Source: Bradyrhizobium sp. 1 (GTDB taxonomy: Bacteria > Pseudomonadota > Alphaproteobacteria > Rhizobiales > Xanthobacteraceae). Taken from it: a stretch of DNA of 64,000 nt. Of this stretch, positions 27,628 through 38,276 are shown piece after piece; within the stretch, counting starts at the first letter, position 1; every line of letters begins with the position of its first letter. Under the pieces are notes generated by a model that was not told where the DNA came from, searched no databases, and saw only the letters and a list, made by a program, of their open reading frames with translations. The position numbers and the translations under genes were made by a program. The stretch is from positions 339,781-403,780 of the forward strand of contig NZ_JADPJH010000014.1 in the NCBI RefSeq assembly GCF_023073315.1, in the 5' to 3' direction.

Positions 27628-29099
27628 CACCACCTCGCGGGCGTGAAGCGGCCGGCGGCCTGCTCGATCACCTCGCCGAGCGAGAACAGCGTCTCCTCGT
27701 CGAAAGGACGGCCGATCAGCTGAAGCCCAAGCGGCAGGCCTTGCGCGTCCTTGCCGGCGGGCACGGCGATGCCGGGCAGGCCCGCCATGTTCACGGTCAC
27801 CGTGAAAATGTCGTTGAGATACATCTCGACGGGGTCCGCCCCGCCCTTCTCGCCGATGCCAAAGGCAGCCGACGGCGTCGCCGGCGTCAGGATCGCGTCG
27901 ACGCCCCCAGCGAAGCAATCCTCAAAATCCTTCTTGATCAGCGTGCGCACCTTCTGGGCGCGCAGATAATAGGCGTCGTAATAGCCGGCCGAGAGCACGT
28001 AGGTGCCGATCATGACGCGGCGGCGCACCTCCGCGCCAAACCCTTCGGCGCGGGTGTTCTCGTAGAGCTCGTGGATGTTCTTGCCCTGCTCGCGCAGGCC
28101 ATAGCGCACGCCGTCGTAACGCGCGAGGTTGGAGGACGCCTCGGCCGGCGCCACGATGTAATAAGCCGGCAGAGCATATTTGGTGTGCGGCAGTGACACC
28201 TCGACGAGCTCGGCGCCCGCCGCCTTCAGCCACGCCGCGCCCTCGCTCCAGAGCTTTTCGATCTCGGCCGGCATGCCATCGAGGCGGTACTCCCGGGGGA
28301 TGCCGATCCTCTTGCCCTTCACCGATTGGCCGATCGCGGCCTCGTAGTCCGGCACCGGAATGTCGACCGAGGTTGTATCCTTCGGATCGTGCCCGGCCAT
28401 CGAGCGCAGCAGCATCGCGCTGTCGCGTACGCTGCGCGCGATCGGACCTGCCTGGTCGAGCGAAGAGGCAAAGGCGACGATGCCCCAGCGCGAGCAGCGG
28501 CCATAGGTCGGCTTGATGCCGACGGTCGCGGTGAACGCCGCCGGCTGGCGGATCGAGCCGCCGGTGTCGGTCGCGGTCGCGCCCATGCAGAGCAGCGCCG
28601 CCACGGCCGAGGCCGAGCCGCCGGACGAGCCGCCCGGCACCAGTGTGGCGTTGCTTCCGTCACGCCGCCAGGGATTGGCGACGGGACCAAAGCACGAGGT
28701 CTCGTTCGCCGAGCCCATCGCAAACTCGTCATTGTTGAGCTTGCCGAGCATGACGGCGCCGTCGCGCCAGAGCTGCGAGGTGATGGTGGACTCATAAGTC
28801 GGCACGAAATTGCCGAGGATCTTCGAGCACGCCGTGGTGCGCACGCCCTTGGTCGCGAACAGATCCTTGATGCCGAGCGGGATGCCCGCGAGGGGACCGG
28901 CATCGCCCTTGGCGATCTCAGCGTCCGCCTCGCGCGCCATGCTGCGCGCCTGGTCGGGCGTCTCCATCACGAAGGCGTTGAGCACGCGCGCGGCTTCGAT
29001 CGCGGACAGATGCGCATCGGTCAGCTCGAGTGACGTGAAAGTTTTGGCCGCGAGACCCTTGCGGGCTTCGGCGAGCGTCAGCGATGTCAAATCGGTCAT
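27624..29099 (-). CDS. gatA: Glutamyl-tRNA(Gln) amidotransferase subunit A
   Basis: GatA is the glutaminase that supplies ammonia to GatB. The 491-residue amidase-signature protein has the lysine of the Ser-cisSer-Lys triad in [12 protein letters not shown], the [14 protein letters not shown] signature and the cis-serine in [12 protein letters not shown]. The glutamine-binding region and the C-terminal PRRV-type segment are complete. It overlaps the small upstream gene by four bases and the downstream one by four. Confidence 0.97.
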   Translation of the reverse strand: MTDLTSLTLAEARKGLAAKTFTSLELTDAHLSAIEAARVLNAFVMETPDQARSMAREADAEIAKGDAGPLAGIPLGIKDLFATKGVRTTACSKILGNFVPTYESTITSQLWRDGAVMLGKLNNDEFAMGSANETSCFGPVANPWRRDGSNATLVPGGSSGGSASAVAALLCMGATATDTGGSIRQPAAFTATVGIKPTYGRCSRWGIVAFASSLDQAGPIARSVRDSAMLLRSMAGHDPKDTTSVDIPVPDYEAAIGQSVKGKRIGIPREYRLDGMPAEIEKLWSEGAAWLKAAGAELVEVSLPHTKYALPAYYIVAPAEASSNLARYDGVRYGLREQGKNIHELYENTRAEGFGAEVRRRVMIGTYVLSAGYYDAYYLRAQKVRTLIKKDFEDCFAGGVDAILTPATPSAAFGIGEKGGADPVEMYLNDIFTVTVNMAGLPGIAVPAGKDAQGLPLGLQLIGRPFDEETLFSLGEVIEQAAGRFTPARWW

Positions 29100-29311
29100 T
29101 TATTGATCGGGCTGCAGAAGAACGGAGACAGGGTTTTGTCGTTGGCCGGGTCGTCTTTTTTCTTGGCGGCGGCGTTCGCAGCCGCCTCGATCTCGTCGAG
29201 CACGGCATTGACGGCGACATCGGGATCGGCAGCCTTGCCCTGCCGCTCCATCTTGTCGAGATAATTCATGTAGGCCTGATAGGCCTTCTCATCGTCGCAA
29301 AGCATGCACAT
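29096..29311 (-). CDS. Small conserved protein embedded between gatC and gatA
   Basis: The 71-residue product begins [20 protein letters not shown], with a CxxC pair at the very N-terminus and a charged helix following, then an Ala/Lys/Asp-rich tail ending FFCSPINK. The CxxC plus a third cysteine could hold a metal. The stop overlaps the gatA ATG by four bases and the start is 24 bases after gatC, so it is translated with the operon. No function was recognised. Confidence 0.75.
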   Translation of the reverse strand: MCMLCDDEKAYQAYMNYLDKMERQGKAADPDVAVNAVLDEIEAAANAAAKKKDDPANDKTLSPFFCSPINK

Positions 29312-29335
29312 CGGACAGCGTCCTGAATTGAGATC

Positions 29336-30777
<1,442 letters not shown>

Positions 30778-30794
30778 GGTTTTTCTCTCGCGTT

Positions 30795-31775
30795 TCAGGC
30801 AGCGGAAGCGATGGAGTTGCGACGGCCTGCGATCAGCTGCTCCGCCTCGACCGCAATCCGTTCGACGATCTCCGCTGCGGGGGGAATATCATGAATCAGT
30901 CCGACCGCCTCGCCCGCGATCACGGCCGCAACGTCGAAATTGCCGGCGGCCTTTGCCGCGGCATAGTCCGCCGCGACTGCGGCAACATTCTGCATCAACT
31001 CGACCTCGCGGCCGTTCCAGCGCCTGGCATGGTCGTTGATCAGACACCTTCCCGTGAAAGGCGCCGGCCAGACATTGTTGCGCGAGAGATCGAAGATGAT
31101 GCCGCGCAACGTGGAGCCGCTATTCGCCGCGCAGATGCGGCGCTTGGCCTCCTCCGCGCCATCGGCCTCCAGGCTCGCATAGAAGCGCGTGCCGAGCAGC
31201 ACGCCGCTCGCGCCCAGCATGATCATGGCGGCAAGCCCGCGCCCGTCGGCGATACCGCCAGCCGCGACCACAGGCACGCGGCCCGCGGCGAGATCGACGA
31301 TGGCGGGCACGAGATCGATTGTGCTGCGGGACGCGCCGTGACCGCCCGCCTCGGTCCCCTGCGCGATCAGGACGTCGGCGCCGGCATCGAGCGCCTGCCG
31401 CGCCATCGCCTCATCCTGCACCTGGCAGATCAGGCGCGCACCGGCGGACTTGATCCTTGATGCGAACGGCGCGGGATCGCCGAATGACAGCATGATTGCA
31501 GACGGCTTTGCGGCCAGCGCGATGTCGAGCAGCTCCGGCCGCCTGGCAAGGCTCCAGGTGATGAAGCCGATCCCAAACGGCGCGCGCAGCTCGGCGAGCT
31601 TCGCCGTCTCCTGCTCAAGCCACGCCCTCTCGCCGTAGCCGCCGCCGAGAATGCCGAAGCCGCCGGCACGGCTCACCGCCATTACCAGCCTGCTGCCGGC
31701 GACGATATCCATCGGTGCCAGCAGGATGGGATGCCTGATTTCCAGCAACCTCGTCAGCGACGTCGCAATGGGCAT
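30795..31775 (-). CDS. Nitronate monooxygenase-like flavoenzyme (copy 2)
   Basis: The 326-residue protein starts MPIATSLTRLLEIRHPILLA and has the same FMN-barrel motifs as its neighbour: APMDIVAGSRLVMAVSRAGG, IAQGTEAGGHGAS and VVAAGGIADGRGLAAMIMLG. The two paralogues are clearly diverged, so they are unlikely to be a recent duplication. It is the first gene of a two-gene unit and is 99 bases from the divergent LysR gene, its likely regulator. Confidence 0.9.
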   Translation of the reverse strand: MPIATSLTRLLEIRHPILLAPMDIVAGSRLVMAVSRAGGFGILGGGYGERAWLEQETAKLAELRAPFGIGFITWSLARRPELLDIALAAKPSAIMLSFGDPAPFASRIKSAGARLICQVQDEAMARQALDAGADVLIAQGTEAGGHGASRSTIDLVPAIVDLAAGRVPVVAAGGIADGRGLAAMIMLGASGVLLGTRFYASLEADGAEEAKRRICAANSGSTLRGIIFDLSRNNVWPAPFTGRCLINDHARRWNGREVELMQNVAAVAADYAAAKAAGNFDVAAVIAGEAVGLIHDIPPAAEIVERIAVEAEQLIAGRRNSIASAA

Positions 31776-31874
31776 GGCCCCCTCCCTGATCTGGACAGCG
31801 AGACTAGAGGCGACTAGCATTCTTGAAAAATGAATTGTTGCGAACGTTGCCATCTCAAAAGCGAAACGACACTT

Positions 31875-32765
31875 ATGGAACTCAGCGATATCCAGACCTT
31901 TGCCGCGGTCGCCCGCACCGGCGGCATCACCCGCGCTGCCGAAGAGCTCAACACCGTGCAATCCAACGTCACCCAGCGCGTCAAGGCGCTGGAGGCCGAG
32001 ATCGGCACGCCGCTGTTCGAACGTCACAGCCGCGGCATGACGCTGACCGGTGCCGGCAAGCGCCTGCTGCCTTACGCGCAACGAATGACTGCGCTGTCGC
32101 GCGAAGCAGTGCTGGCCGCGCGCGATGACGGCGAGCCGAAGGGACCGCTCGCGATCGGCTCGATGGAGACGACGGCAGCGGTGCGGCTGCCTCCCCTGCT
32201 CGCCGATTTCCACCGCCGCTTCCCCGCCGTCCGGCTGAGCCTGCGCACCGCAACCACCGCCGACCTCGTCGCCGGCGTGCTTGAAGGCACGCTCGACGGC
32301 GCCTTCGTCGCAGGTCCCATCGTGCATCCCGATCTCACTGCGACCAGCGCCTTCCGCGAAGAGCTGGTGCTGGTCAGCGCACGGCGCTGGACCTCGCTTG
32401 CCGAACTGCGCGCCGGCACGCCGGAATCCGGTCCGACCGCGCTCGCGTTCCGCGCCGGCTGCACCTACCGCCAGCGGCTCGAACAGATTTTTGTCGAGTA
32501 TGGCTGGCCGTCAGCCGCACGCTTCGAGCTCGGCACGCTCGACGGCATGATCGGCTGCGTCGCCGCCGACATGGGCGTGACCCTGCTGCCGCGCGCCGTC
32601 GTCGAACGCAGCGCGATGAACGGCAGCGTCTCGATCCACACGCTGGGCCTCTCGCACGCACGCGTCGAGACGCTCTTCGTCCAGTGCAGCGCCGGACATC
32701 AATCCAGCGCGCTGCAAGGTTTCGTCTCCTGCCTGAAGAATGACGACGACGTCATCGCGGCTTGA
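31875..32765 (+). CDS. LysR family transcriptional regulator
   Basis: The 296-residue protein has the LysR winged helix-turn-helix (MELSDIQTFAAVARTGGITR, then AEELNTVQSNVTQRVKALE) and a periplasmic-binding-type effector domain from about 90. It is divergent from the two flavoenzyme genes with a short shared promoter region, the classical LysR layout, so it most likely controls them (inference). The ATG giving MELSDIQTF is used; an ATG 15 codons upstream would add a Cys-rich leader not typical of the family. Confidence 0.93.
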   Translation: MELSDIQTFAAVARTGGITRAAEELNTVQSNVTQRVKALEAEIGTPLFERHSRGMTLTGAGKRLLPYAQRMTALSREAVLAARDDGEPKGPLAIGSMETTAAVRLPPLLADFHRRFPAVRLSLRTATTADLVAGVLEGTLDGAFVAGPIVHPDLTATSAFREELVLVSARRWTSLAELRAGTPESGPTALAFRAGCTYRQRLEQIFVEYGWPSAARFELGTLDGMIGCVAADMGVTLLPRAVVERSAMNGSVSIHTLGLSHARVETLFVQCSAGHQSSALQGFVSCLKNDDDVIAA

Positions 32766-32986
32766 CGCGACGCGGTGTTTCCACCGCACGAAATTCACTG
32801 TCACAAATCTGTCGTACTTGAATCATCTTGCACTGCGCGCGCTCGATGCTGTGCTCAGCCGCCGCAGCACGGCACATCGAAAAGTTTTGAAGCGCGCGAC
32901 TTTTCCACGTTAGGATGCGCGACTGGCCAGCGCGAAACCATAACGAAGCCAAACAAACATCGGCAAAAACATCGGGAGGACTATCG

Positions 32987-33922
32987 ATGCGCAATACGCT
33001 CGTGTTGTGCTGTGTCGCCGTGTTGTCGGCGATATCAGGAAGTGCAAGCGCCCAGGACTGGACCAAATCGAAATGGGGACCGAACGACGAGATCGGCGCC
33101 GCCAACTACATGACGCCCGAGCTCGTGCTGAAGGCGGCGTCTCTGGTGAAGACCGGCAAGACTTACGCGCTTGGCATTCCCGTCACGCCGCAAACGCCGG
33201 CCTATCCTCCGCGCGCATTCAAGCTGACCATCGTGCAGCCCGGACAAGCCGGCATCCCCGGCCTCGGGCCGAACAAGGCGACCTATAATGACGACATCCT
33301 GGACACCTGGGTCGGCATCGGCAGCCAGATCGACGGTCTCGGACATCTCGGCGTCGAGCACGTCTATTACAACGGTAACAAGCTCGCCGACTTCGCCGAT
33401 CCGAACGGGCTGAAGAAGCTCGGCATCGAGAAGGTGCCGCCGATCGTCACCCGCGGCGTGCTGCTCGACATGGCGGCCTATTACAACACCGACATCGTCA
33501 AGGAAGGCACCGCCTTCAACGTCAAGGAGATCGACGAAGTCGCCAAGAAACAGGGCGTCGAGATCCGCCAGGGCGACGTCGTCATCTTCCACACCGGTTG
33601 GCTCAGCCTGATCGGCAAGGACGACAAGCGCTACTCGGCGGGCGAGCCCGGCCTCGGCGTCGAAGGCGCGAAGTACCTGACCAGCAAGGGTGTCGTCGCG
33701 ATCGGTGCCGACACCTGGGCGCTCGAGGTGCTGCCGTTCGAGTCCAAGAACATTTTCGAGGTGCACCAGATCCTGCTCGCGATGAACGGGACCTACATCC
33801 TCGAGAACATGGATACGGCAGCACTTGCCAAGGACAAGGGCTATGAATTCCTGTTCGTGCTGGGACAGCCGCGCTGGACTGGCGGCGTGCAGGCCATGAT
33901 CAACCCGATCGCGATCCGCTGA
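32987..33922 (+). CDS. Exported cyclase-family metal-dependent hydrolase
   Basis: The 311-residue protein has a Sec signal peptide (NTLVLCCVAVLSAISGSASA) and a PF04199-type putative cyclase/hydrolase fold related to kynurenine formamidase and isatin hydrolase. The metal-binding motif normally HxGTHxD is seen here in the longer-form variant SQIDGLGHLGVEH, and GDVVIFHTGWL and ANMDTAALA-like later segments fit the family. An excellent GGGAGGAC site precedes the ATG. It probably hydrolyses a cyclic or amide substrate in the periplasm; which one is unknown. Confidence 0.83.
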   Translation: MRNTLVLCCVAVLSAISGSASAQDWTKSKWGPNDEIGAANYMTPELVLKAASLVKTGKTYALGIPVTPQTPAYPPRAFKLTIVQPGQAGIPGLGPNKATYNDDILDTWVGIGSQIDGLGHLGVEHVYYNGNKLADFADPNGLKKLGIEKVPPIVTRGVLLDMAAYYNTDIVKEGTAFNVKEIDEVAKKQGVEIRQGDVVIFHTGWLSLIGKDDKRYSAGEPGLGVEGAKYLTSKGVVAIGADTWALEVLPFESKNIFEVHQILLAMNGTYILENMDTAALAKDKGYEFLFVLGQPRWTGGVQAMINPIAIR

Positions 33923-33946
33923 TCTCGATCGCGATCCGCCCTGACC

Positions 33947-33987
33947 CGGGCGAGGATCAGCCTGCCGTCCGGCAGGTCCCTCGCCCG
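33947..33987. terminator. Nested hairpin between convergent genes
   Basis: The outer arms CGGGCGAGG and CCTCGCCCG enclose an inner perfect hairpin CCTGCC…GGCAGG. It lies between the cyclase-family gene and a convergent small membrane-protein gene, so it may end transcription from both sides. There is no clear U-run. Confidence 0.6.
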
Positions 33988-33989
33988 AA

Positions 33990-34208
33990 CTATCTCTGCG
34001 GCCTGAGATGCCAGCGCCGCAGCGCAACCAAAGCCCAGATCGCCTCGACGAGGCCGAATGGCCAGGCGCCTTGCAAAAAACCGTAGGCCGAGCCGAGTGC
34101 GCAGGAGATGGCGAACAGCAGCACGAACCAGTGGCTGCGGTCCTCCAAAGCATAACAGACCAGCATCGCGGTGACCGCAAACAGGCCGAATAAAGTCAGT
34201 GCATCCAT
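33990..34208 (-). CDS. Small membrane protein of unknown function
   Basis: The 72-residue protein begins MDALTLFGLFAVTAMLVCYA and has about two to three hydrophobic segments (5–20, 27–47, 50–64), ending in a basic RRWHLRPQR that should lie in the cytoplasm by the positive-inside rule. No family motif was recognised. It is divergent from ruvX by 46 bases. Confidence 0.65.
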   Translation of the reverse strand: MDALTLFGLFAVTAMLVCYALEDRSHWFVLLFAISCALGSAYGFLQGAWPFGLVEAIWALVALRRWHLRPQR

Positions 34209-34254
34209 TGTTACGGGTTCACTCCGCGGCGCGACGCGTGATATGCGCTAAACC

Positions 34255-34746
34255 ATGCCGGCTCTCATCCTGCCACTGATCGATGCTGCAACCCACTGGC
34301 CCGAGCGCGGCGGGCTGGTCGGGCTCGACTTGGGCACCAAAACCATCGGCGTTGCCGTGTCCAATCCGGATCGCCGGCTGGCGACCGGCGTCGAGACCAT
34401 CCAGCGCAAGGCGTTCAAGCAGGACGCAGCCCGGCTGCTCGCCATCGCAGCCGAACGCAAGGCCGTCGGCTTCGTGCTCGGCCTGCCCATCAACATGGAC
34501 GGCAGCGAGGGCCCCCGCGCGCAATCGACCCGGGCGTTTGCCCGCAACCTTGCCGGGCTGACCACACTCCCCATCGGCCTCTGGGACGAGCGTCTCTCGA
34601 CCGCGGCCGTCGAGCGCGAGCTGATCGGCATGGACGTCAGCCGCGCCAAGCGCGCCGAGGTGATCGACGAGCACGCCGCGATCTTCATCCTGCAAGGCGC
34701 GCTCGACCGGCTCGCCAATCTTCGCGCGGGCCCGGGGACTGGCTGA
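34255..34746 (+). CDS. ruvX: Putative pre-16S rRNA nuclease / Holliday-junction resolvase-like YqgF
   Basis: The 163-residue RNase H-fold protein has the first acidic motif in [19 protein letters not shown], the [16 protein letters not shown] segment and the [16 protein letters not shown] box containing the second acidic residue, with a third in [15 protein letters not shown]. The family matures the 5' end of 16S rRNA, and was first proposed as a resolvase. It is followed after three bases by the efflux-carrier gene. Confidence 0.93.
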   Translation: MPALILPLIDAATHWPERGGLVGLDLGTKTIGVAVSNPDRRLATGVETIQRKAFKQDAARLLAIAAERKAVGFVLGLPINMDGSEGPRAQSTRAFARNLAGLTTLPIGLWDERLSTAAVERELIGMDVSRAKRAEVIDEHAAIFILQGALDRLANLRAGPGTG

Positions 34747-34749
34747 TCC

Positions 34750-35673
34750 ATGATTGTGGTGATCGCGGCGCTGCTGCCGGTCTTCATCCTGATCGTACTC
34801 GGCGTCGTGCTGAGGCACAGCCTGATGCGGCTGGACACGCAATGGCATGGGCTGGAGCGGCTGACCTATTTCGTGCTGTTTCCGATGCTGCTGATCCAGA
34901 CGCTGGTGAAGGCGGATCTCACGAAAGTGCCGGTGGCCGGCGTCGGCGGCGCGCTGCTGCTGTCGGCGCTCGCGATGTCGCTTTTGTGCCTCGCGCTCCG
35001 CCCGGCCCTGTCGCGGCTCGACATCGACGGTCCCGCCTTCACCTCGATCTTCCAGGGCGCAACGCGGTGGCAGACCTATGTCGCGCTGTCGGTCTCGGCC
35101 AATCTGTATGGCGATCTCGGGCTGGCGCTAGCCTCGGTGGCGATGGTCGCGATCATCCCGCTGGTCAACGTGTTCAGCGTCGCCGTGCTCGCGCATTATG
35201 CGTCGCCGGAAAAACAGTCGGCCCGCGCCATCGTCATGACGGTGGTCCGCAATCCCCTGATCTGGGCTTGCGTGATCGGGCTCGCCATCAATGTCATCCA
35301 TTTGCCGCCGCCAAAGATCTGGCACGAGGTTGCCGATGCGCTCGGCCGCTCCTCGCTCGCCATCGGCCTGCTCGTCACCGGCGCCGGCCTGCAACTCAAG
35401 GGCCTGTTCCGCCCGAGCCTTGGCGTGATGCTCGGCGTGGCGTTCAAGCTGGCTCTGATGCCTGTCCTCGCGCTGGCGCTCGCCGTCTGGTTCGGGCTGT
35501 CAGGCACCAACCTCGCGATCGTCGCGATCTGCGCGGCGGTGCCGACCTCGCCCAGCGCCTATGTGCTGGCCCGCCAGATGGGCGGCGACGCCCCGCTACT
35601 GGCGCAGATCATCACGCTTCAGACGATCTTGGCCGCGATCACCATGCCGATCGCGATCGCGCTGGTGGCCTGA
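34750..35673 (+). CDS. AEC family (auxin efflux carrier-type) transporter
   Basis: The 307-residue inner-membrane protein has about ten hydrophobic segments in two five-helix halves, with the family's FQGATRWQTYVALS and ICAAVPTSPSAYVLARQMGGD stretches. AEC carriers move small carboxylates such as malate or related anions in bacteria. It begins three bases after ruvX and is convergent with a CPBP protease gene. The substrate is unknown. Confidence 0.9.
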   Translation: MIVVIAALLPVFILIVLGVVLRHSLMRLDTQWHGLERLTYFVLFPMLLIQTLVKADLTKVPVAGVGGALLLSALAMSLLCLALRPALSRLDIDGPAFTSIFQGATRWQTYVALSVSANLYGDLGLALASVAMVAIIPLVNVFSVAVLAHYASPEKQSARAIVMTVVRNPLIWACVIGLAINVIHLPPPKIWHEVADALGRSSLAIGLLVTGAGLQLKGLFRPSLGVMLGVAFKLALMPVLALALAVWFGLSGTNLAIVAICAAVPTSPSAYVLARQMGGDAPLLAQIITLQTILAAITMPIAIALVA

Positions 35674-35677
35674 GGCG

Positions 35678-36436
35678 CTAGACGTAGCGCCCTAATGTAA
35701 GAAGGATAGCGGTATTACAGGCCGAATGAGCCACCACTGCGGTCCATGTGGAATTGCTGGTCCATCGAAGATGACCAAGAACAAGTCCGAAGGCGAAAAT
35801 AATCCCGCGTCCGAACCAATCGTACTGGGTATGATTTAGCGCCCATACAGCCGATGTAAGAACGATGGCACCGACTGGTCCAAGGGAAGATTCCGACCAA
35901 CCGCGGAACAGGAAGCCGCGAACCACAAACTCTTCCATAAGAGGTCCGGCGATACAGCCTCCAATAAGCCACGCAAGCAATCCGCCGGCACTTCCTACGA
36001 TGAGCGTGGGGTCGGATTGATATCCACCTGTGCTCATCTTCGACAGCACAAAGCCCTCAATCGACATAAAGATCGTCGTGATGGCGAGCACTCGGACGAT
36101 TTCGCCCCCGGTTGGCCAATTCAAAGCAAGATATTCGCCGAACTCTCGCCCGGCCATCCGGATCGCAACCCAAAGCACCGCGATGGCCGCCGGCGCCCCT
36201 GAAATAAGGAAAACTCCGTACCACCGTCCCTGTGACGCCAACGTCTGGAATTCTCCTGGAGTGAAAGACTTCACTCCGACGCTCGCAGCCAGAATGACGT
36301 TCAACACCATCCAGCCTGTCAAAACGAAAGCGCCGTCTGCAATCAAGGCAACTAGCGTCGTCTCCCAAAAATCCCAGGTCCGACCGGCAGACTGCGGGCG
36401 GAGGACGGGAGCACTCGCGTTCTTGAAATCCGTCAT
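35678..36436 (-). CDS. CPBP family intramembrane glutamic endopeptidase (copy 1)
   Basis: The 252-residue multi-pass membrane protein has the CPBP (Rce1-like) motifs: GPLMEEFVVRGFLFRGW (the EExxxR active-site motif), ALNHTQYDW and AHSACNTAILL. Such proteases cleave membrane-tethered or peptide substrates, and some give bacteriocin self-immunity. The first ATG (MTDFKNASAP) is used in preference to a TTG 20 codons upstream. Its third-position GC looks lower than that of neighbours, a hint of a different history. A second CPBP gene lies directly upstream. Confidence 0.88.
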   Translation of the reverse strand: MTDFKNASAPVLRPQSAGRTWDFWETTLVALIADGAFVLTGWMVLNVILAASVGVKSFTPGEFQTLASQGRWYGVFLISGAPAAIAVLWVAIRMAGREFGEYLALNWPTGGEIVRVLAITTIFMSIEGFVLSKMSTGGYQSDPTLIVGSAGGLLAWLIGGCIAGPLMEEFVVRGFLFRGWSESSLGPVGAIVLTSAVWALNHTQYDWFGRGIIFAFGLVLGHLRWTSNSTWTAVVAHSACNTAILLTLGRYV

Positions 36437-36574
36437 GAGGGATTTTGAAAACAACTTAGCGGGGATTATAAATCTTGTCTCTACCCAGAGTATCAAGACC
36501 TGTTGCCGACCGTCAATAACGAATGGCGCCCCCGGCAGCGATACGCAAGCAGTTTGGTCGCCAAGCCGCGCGCC

Positions 36575-37345
36575 TCAGCTCCCCAGCCACATCGTCAGCA
36601 CCACCGCCGTCATGTTGTTCAGCGCATGCAGCACGATCGTCAGCCAAAGCGAATTGGCGCGATAGCGCATGTAGCCGAACCACAGGCCGATGGAGAAGAC
36701 CTCGGCGAGGAAGTAGAGATCATATTGCAGATGCACCGCGGTCCACACCAGCGACGACAGGATGATCGCGCCGGGCACGCGCAGGAAGCTCGCTGACCAG
36801 CCGCGAAACAGAAAGCCGCGTGCGAGAACCTCTTCGGACATCGGCGCGGCCACGCTGAAGGCGAACAGCAGCATCAGCGCCGCGCCCTTGTCGCGGCCGG
36901 ATTTCAACAGATCGGTCATGAAGCCCGGCGTCGCTTCGCGGCCGAGGCTCCGCGACATCGTCTCCCAGGCGACCACGATCAGGATCAGCCCGACAGCCCC
37001 GAACAGCAACTGCTTCCAGGACGGCCAATGCAGCGCGAGATAGTCGACAAAGGAGGCCTTCTTGATGCGGATGGCAAGCCACACCGCAGCCAGCGTCGCC
37101 GGCAGGCCCATGGTCACTGACAGCGCGAGCGCCGCAGGTTCGCGACCGACGTCCTGCATCGACGCGAGGCTCATGGGAGCGCCGTGGCGCCAGACCAGAT
37201 AGACGATGGCACCGATCTGCCCGACGAACATTGCCGCGAAAATGACGATGCCCCACACCGCCGTGCCCCAGAACATCCAGACGCGCGGCGCATGTTCCGC
37301 TGGCGTCGCGGTCAGTGGCGGGTGTTCGGGATTGAGGGAATCCAT
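36575..37345 (-). CDS. CPBP family intramembrane glutamic endopeptidase (copy 2)
   Basis: The 256-residue paralogue has APMSEEVLARGFLFRGWSAS as its EExxxR motif, AVHLQYDLYF and LHALNNMTAVVL as the later histidine/asparagine motifs, and a Pro-rich cytoplasmic N-terminus. It is related to but clearly diverged from the tandem gene downstream, and is more GC-rich. Both are on the same strand as a VanX-like dipeptidase. Start MDSLNPEHPP was chosen over a codon 14 upstream. Confidence 0.88.
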   Translation of the reverse strand: MDSLNPEHPPLTATPAEHAPRVWMFWGTAVWGIVIFAAMFVGQIGAIVYLVWRHGAPMSLASMQDVGREPAALALSVTMGLPATLAAVWLAIRIKKASFVDYLALHWPSWKQLLFGAVGLILIVVAWETMSRSLGREATPGFMTDLLKSGRDKGAALMLLFAFSVAAPMSEEVLARGFLFRGWSASFLRVPGAIILSSLVWTAVHLQYDLYFLAEVFSIGLWFGYMRYRANSLWLTIVLHALNNMTAVVLTMWLGS

Positions 37346-37383
37346 CAAAGAGCTTTCATGAGGTGCGGCAATCCATCGGGCAC

Positions 37384-38130
37384 TCAATGCCGCGGCGGAA
37401 TCGGGAAATCATAGGCCGCCCCGCCCGCCCCCGGCAGGGAAAAATGCCACCACTCCTTCGAATAGTTCACAAAGCCTTGCTTCGCCATCGCAGCCACCAG
37501 CCGCTTGCGCCAGGCGCGCTGGTCCGGCGTGATCGACGGCGCGGCGGTATGGCCCTTCGCATCGGTGCAGTCATAGCCGGTGCCCATGTCGACGCTGCCT
37601 TCCGGCAACCTCGCCTCGACCGGCGCGGTACAATCGGCATAGGATTTTGAGGGATCGATTTTGGTGGAATTGTCAGCCTTGAGATCGACCAGAGTGAGAT
37701 CGAGCGCCGCCCCCGTAGAATGCTGCGAGCGGCTCGCGATGTAGCCGAGGCGGAACAACTCGGTCTTCGGGATCTTCGGATTGTAGCGCCGCTCGGCGGC
37801 CGTCTCGTGGCCGTTCTGCGACCACTTCACCATGTCGAGCGAGGCCCGCGCCGGCCGATAGCAATCGAACATTTTTAGCGAGAGATTTTGCTGAGCCAGT
37901 TCCTGCTGGACCGCCTTCAGCCGCAGACCGACCTCCCGCCTGACCACGCATTCGCCGGCACCGTAACCGGCAAGCGGACGACCGACGAAATTGTTCGCGG
38001 TGGCATAGCGGATGTCCTGGAGGATGCTGGGATCGATCTCGCGGAGATAGACGAAATCGCCGGGGAGCGATTGGGCGTGGGCGGCGGAAAAGGTCGCTAT
38101 CAATACAATCGCAATTCGAATTGATTTCAC
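37384..38130 (-). CDS. Exported D-alanyl-D-alanine dipeptidase (VanX/DdpX family)
   Basis: The 248-residue protein has a Sec signal ([17 protein letters not shown]) and the zinc dipeptidase motifs [10 protein letters not shown] and EWWHFSLPG (catalytic Glu followed by a zinc histidine), plus [12 protein letters not shown]. The family splits D-Ala-D-Ala released in cell-wall turnover, so a nutritional or recycling role is likely rather than vancomycin resistance, since no vanH/vanA/vanS/vanR genes are near. A GTG start gives the clean signal peptide; the longer upstream frame reads through a dispersed repeat. Confidence 0.9.
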   Translation of the reverse strand: MKSIRIAIVLIATFSAAHAQSLPGDFVYLREIDPSILQDIRYATANNFVGRPLAGYGAGECVVRREVGLRLKAVQQELAQQNLSLKMFDCYRPARASLDMVKWSQNGHETAAERRYNPKIPKTELFRLGYIASRSQHSTGAALDLTLVDLKADNSTKIDPSKSYADCTAPVEARLPEGSVDMGTGYDCTDAKGHTAAPSITPDQRAWRKRLVAAMAKQGFVNYSKEWWHFSLPGAGGAAYDFPIPPRH

Positions 38131-38140
38131 GGAACGCCCC

Positions 38141-38176
38141 ACATCGTCGTGGCCGGGCTTTTCCCGGCCATCCACG
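38141..38176. repeat. Short dispersed intergenic repeat copy
   Basis: The sequence ACATCGTCGTGGCCGGGC followed by TTTTCCCGGCCATCCACG is an inverted-repeat unit (GGCCGGG/CCCGGCC) recalled as abundant in Bradyrhizobium intergenic regions, where it produces the artefactual protein string VVAGLVPAIHA. It lies between the dipeptidase gene and pyrB, in the leader of both. Confidence 0.7.
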
Positions 38177-38276
38177 CCCTTTTTACGGCGACGGGACCGA
38201 CAGATCAGGGGATAACTCCCCGCCCCGGCATTGGCCCTTGCCCCCCCAGCCATCCGCGCCTATAGCTCTCGCTTTA

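Noticed and set aside
37384..38130. Vancomycin-resistance cluster suggested by the VanX-like gene
   Set aside because: No vanH, ligase or two-component genes are adjacent; an exported recycling dipeptidase is the simpler reading.
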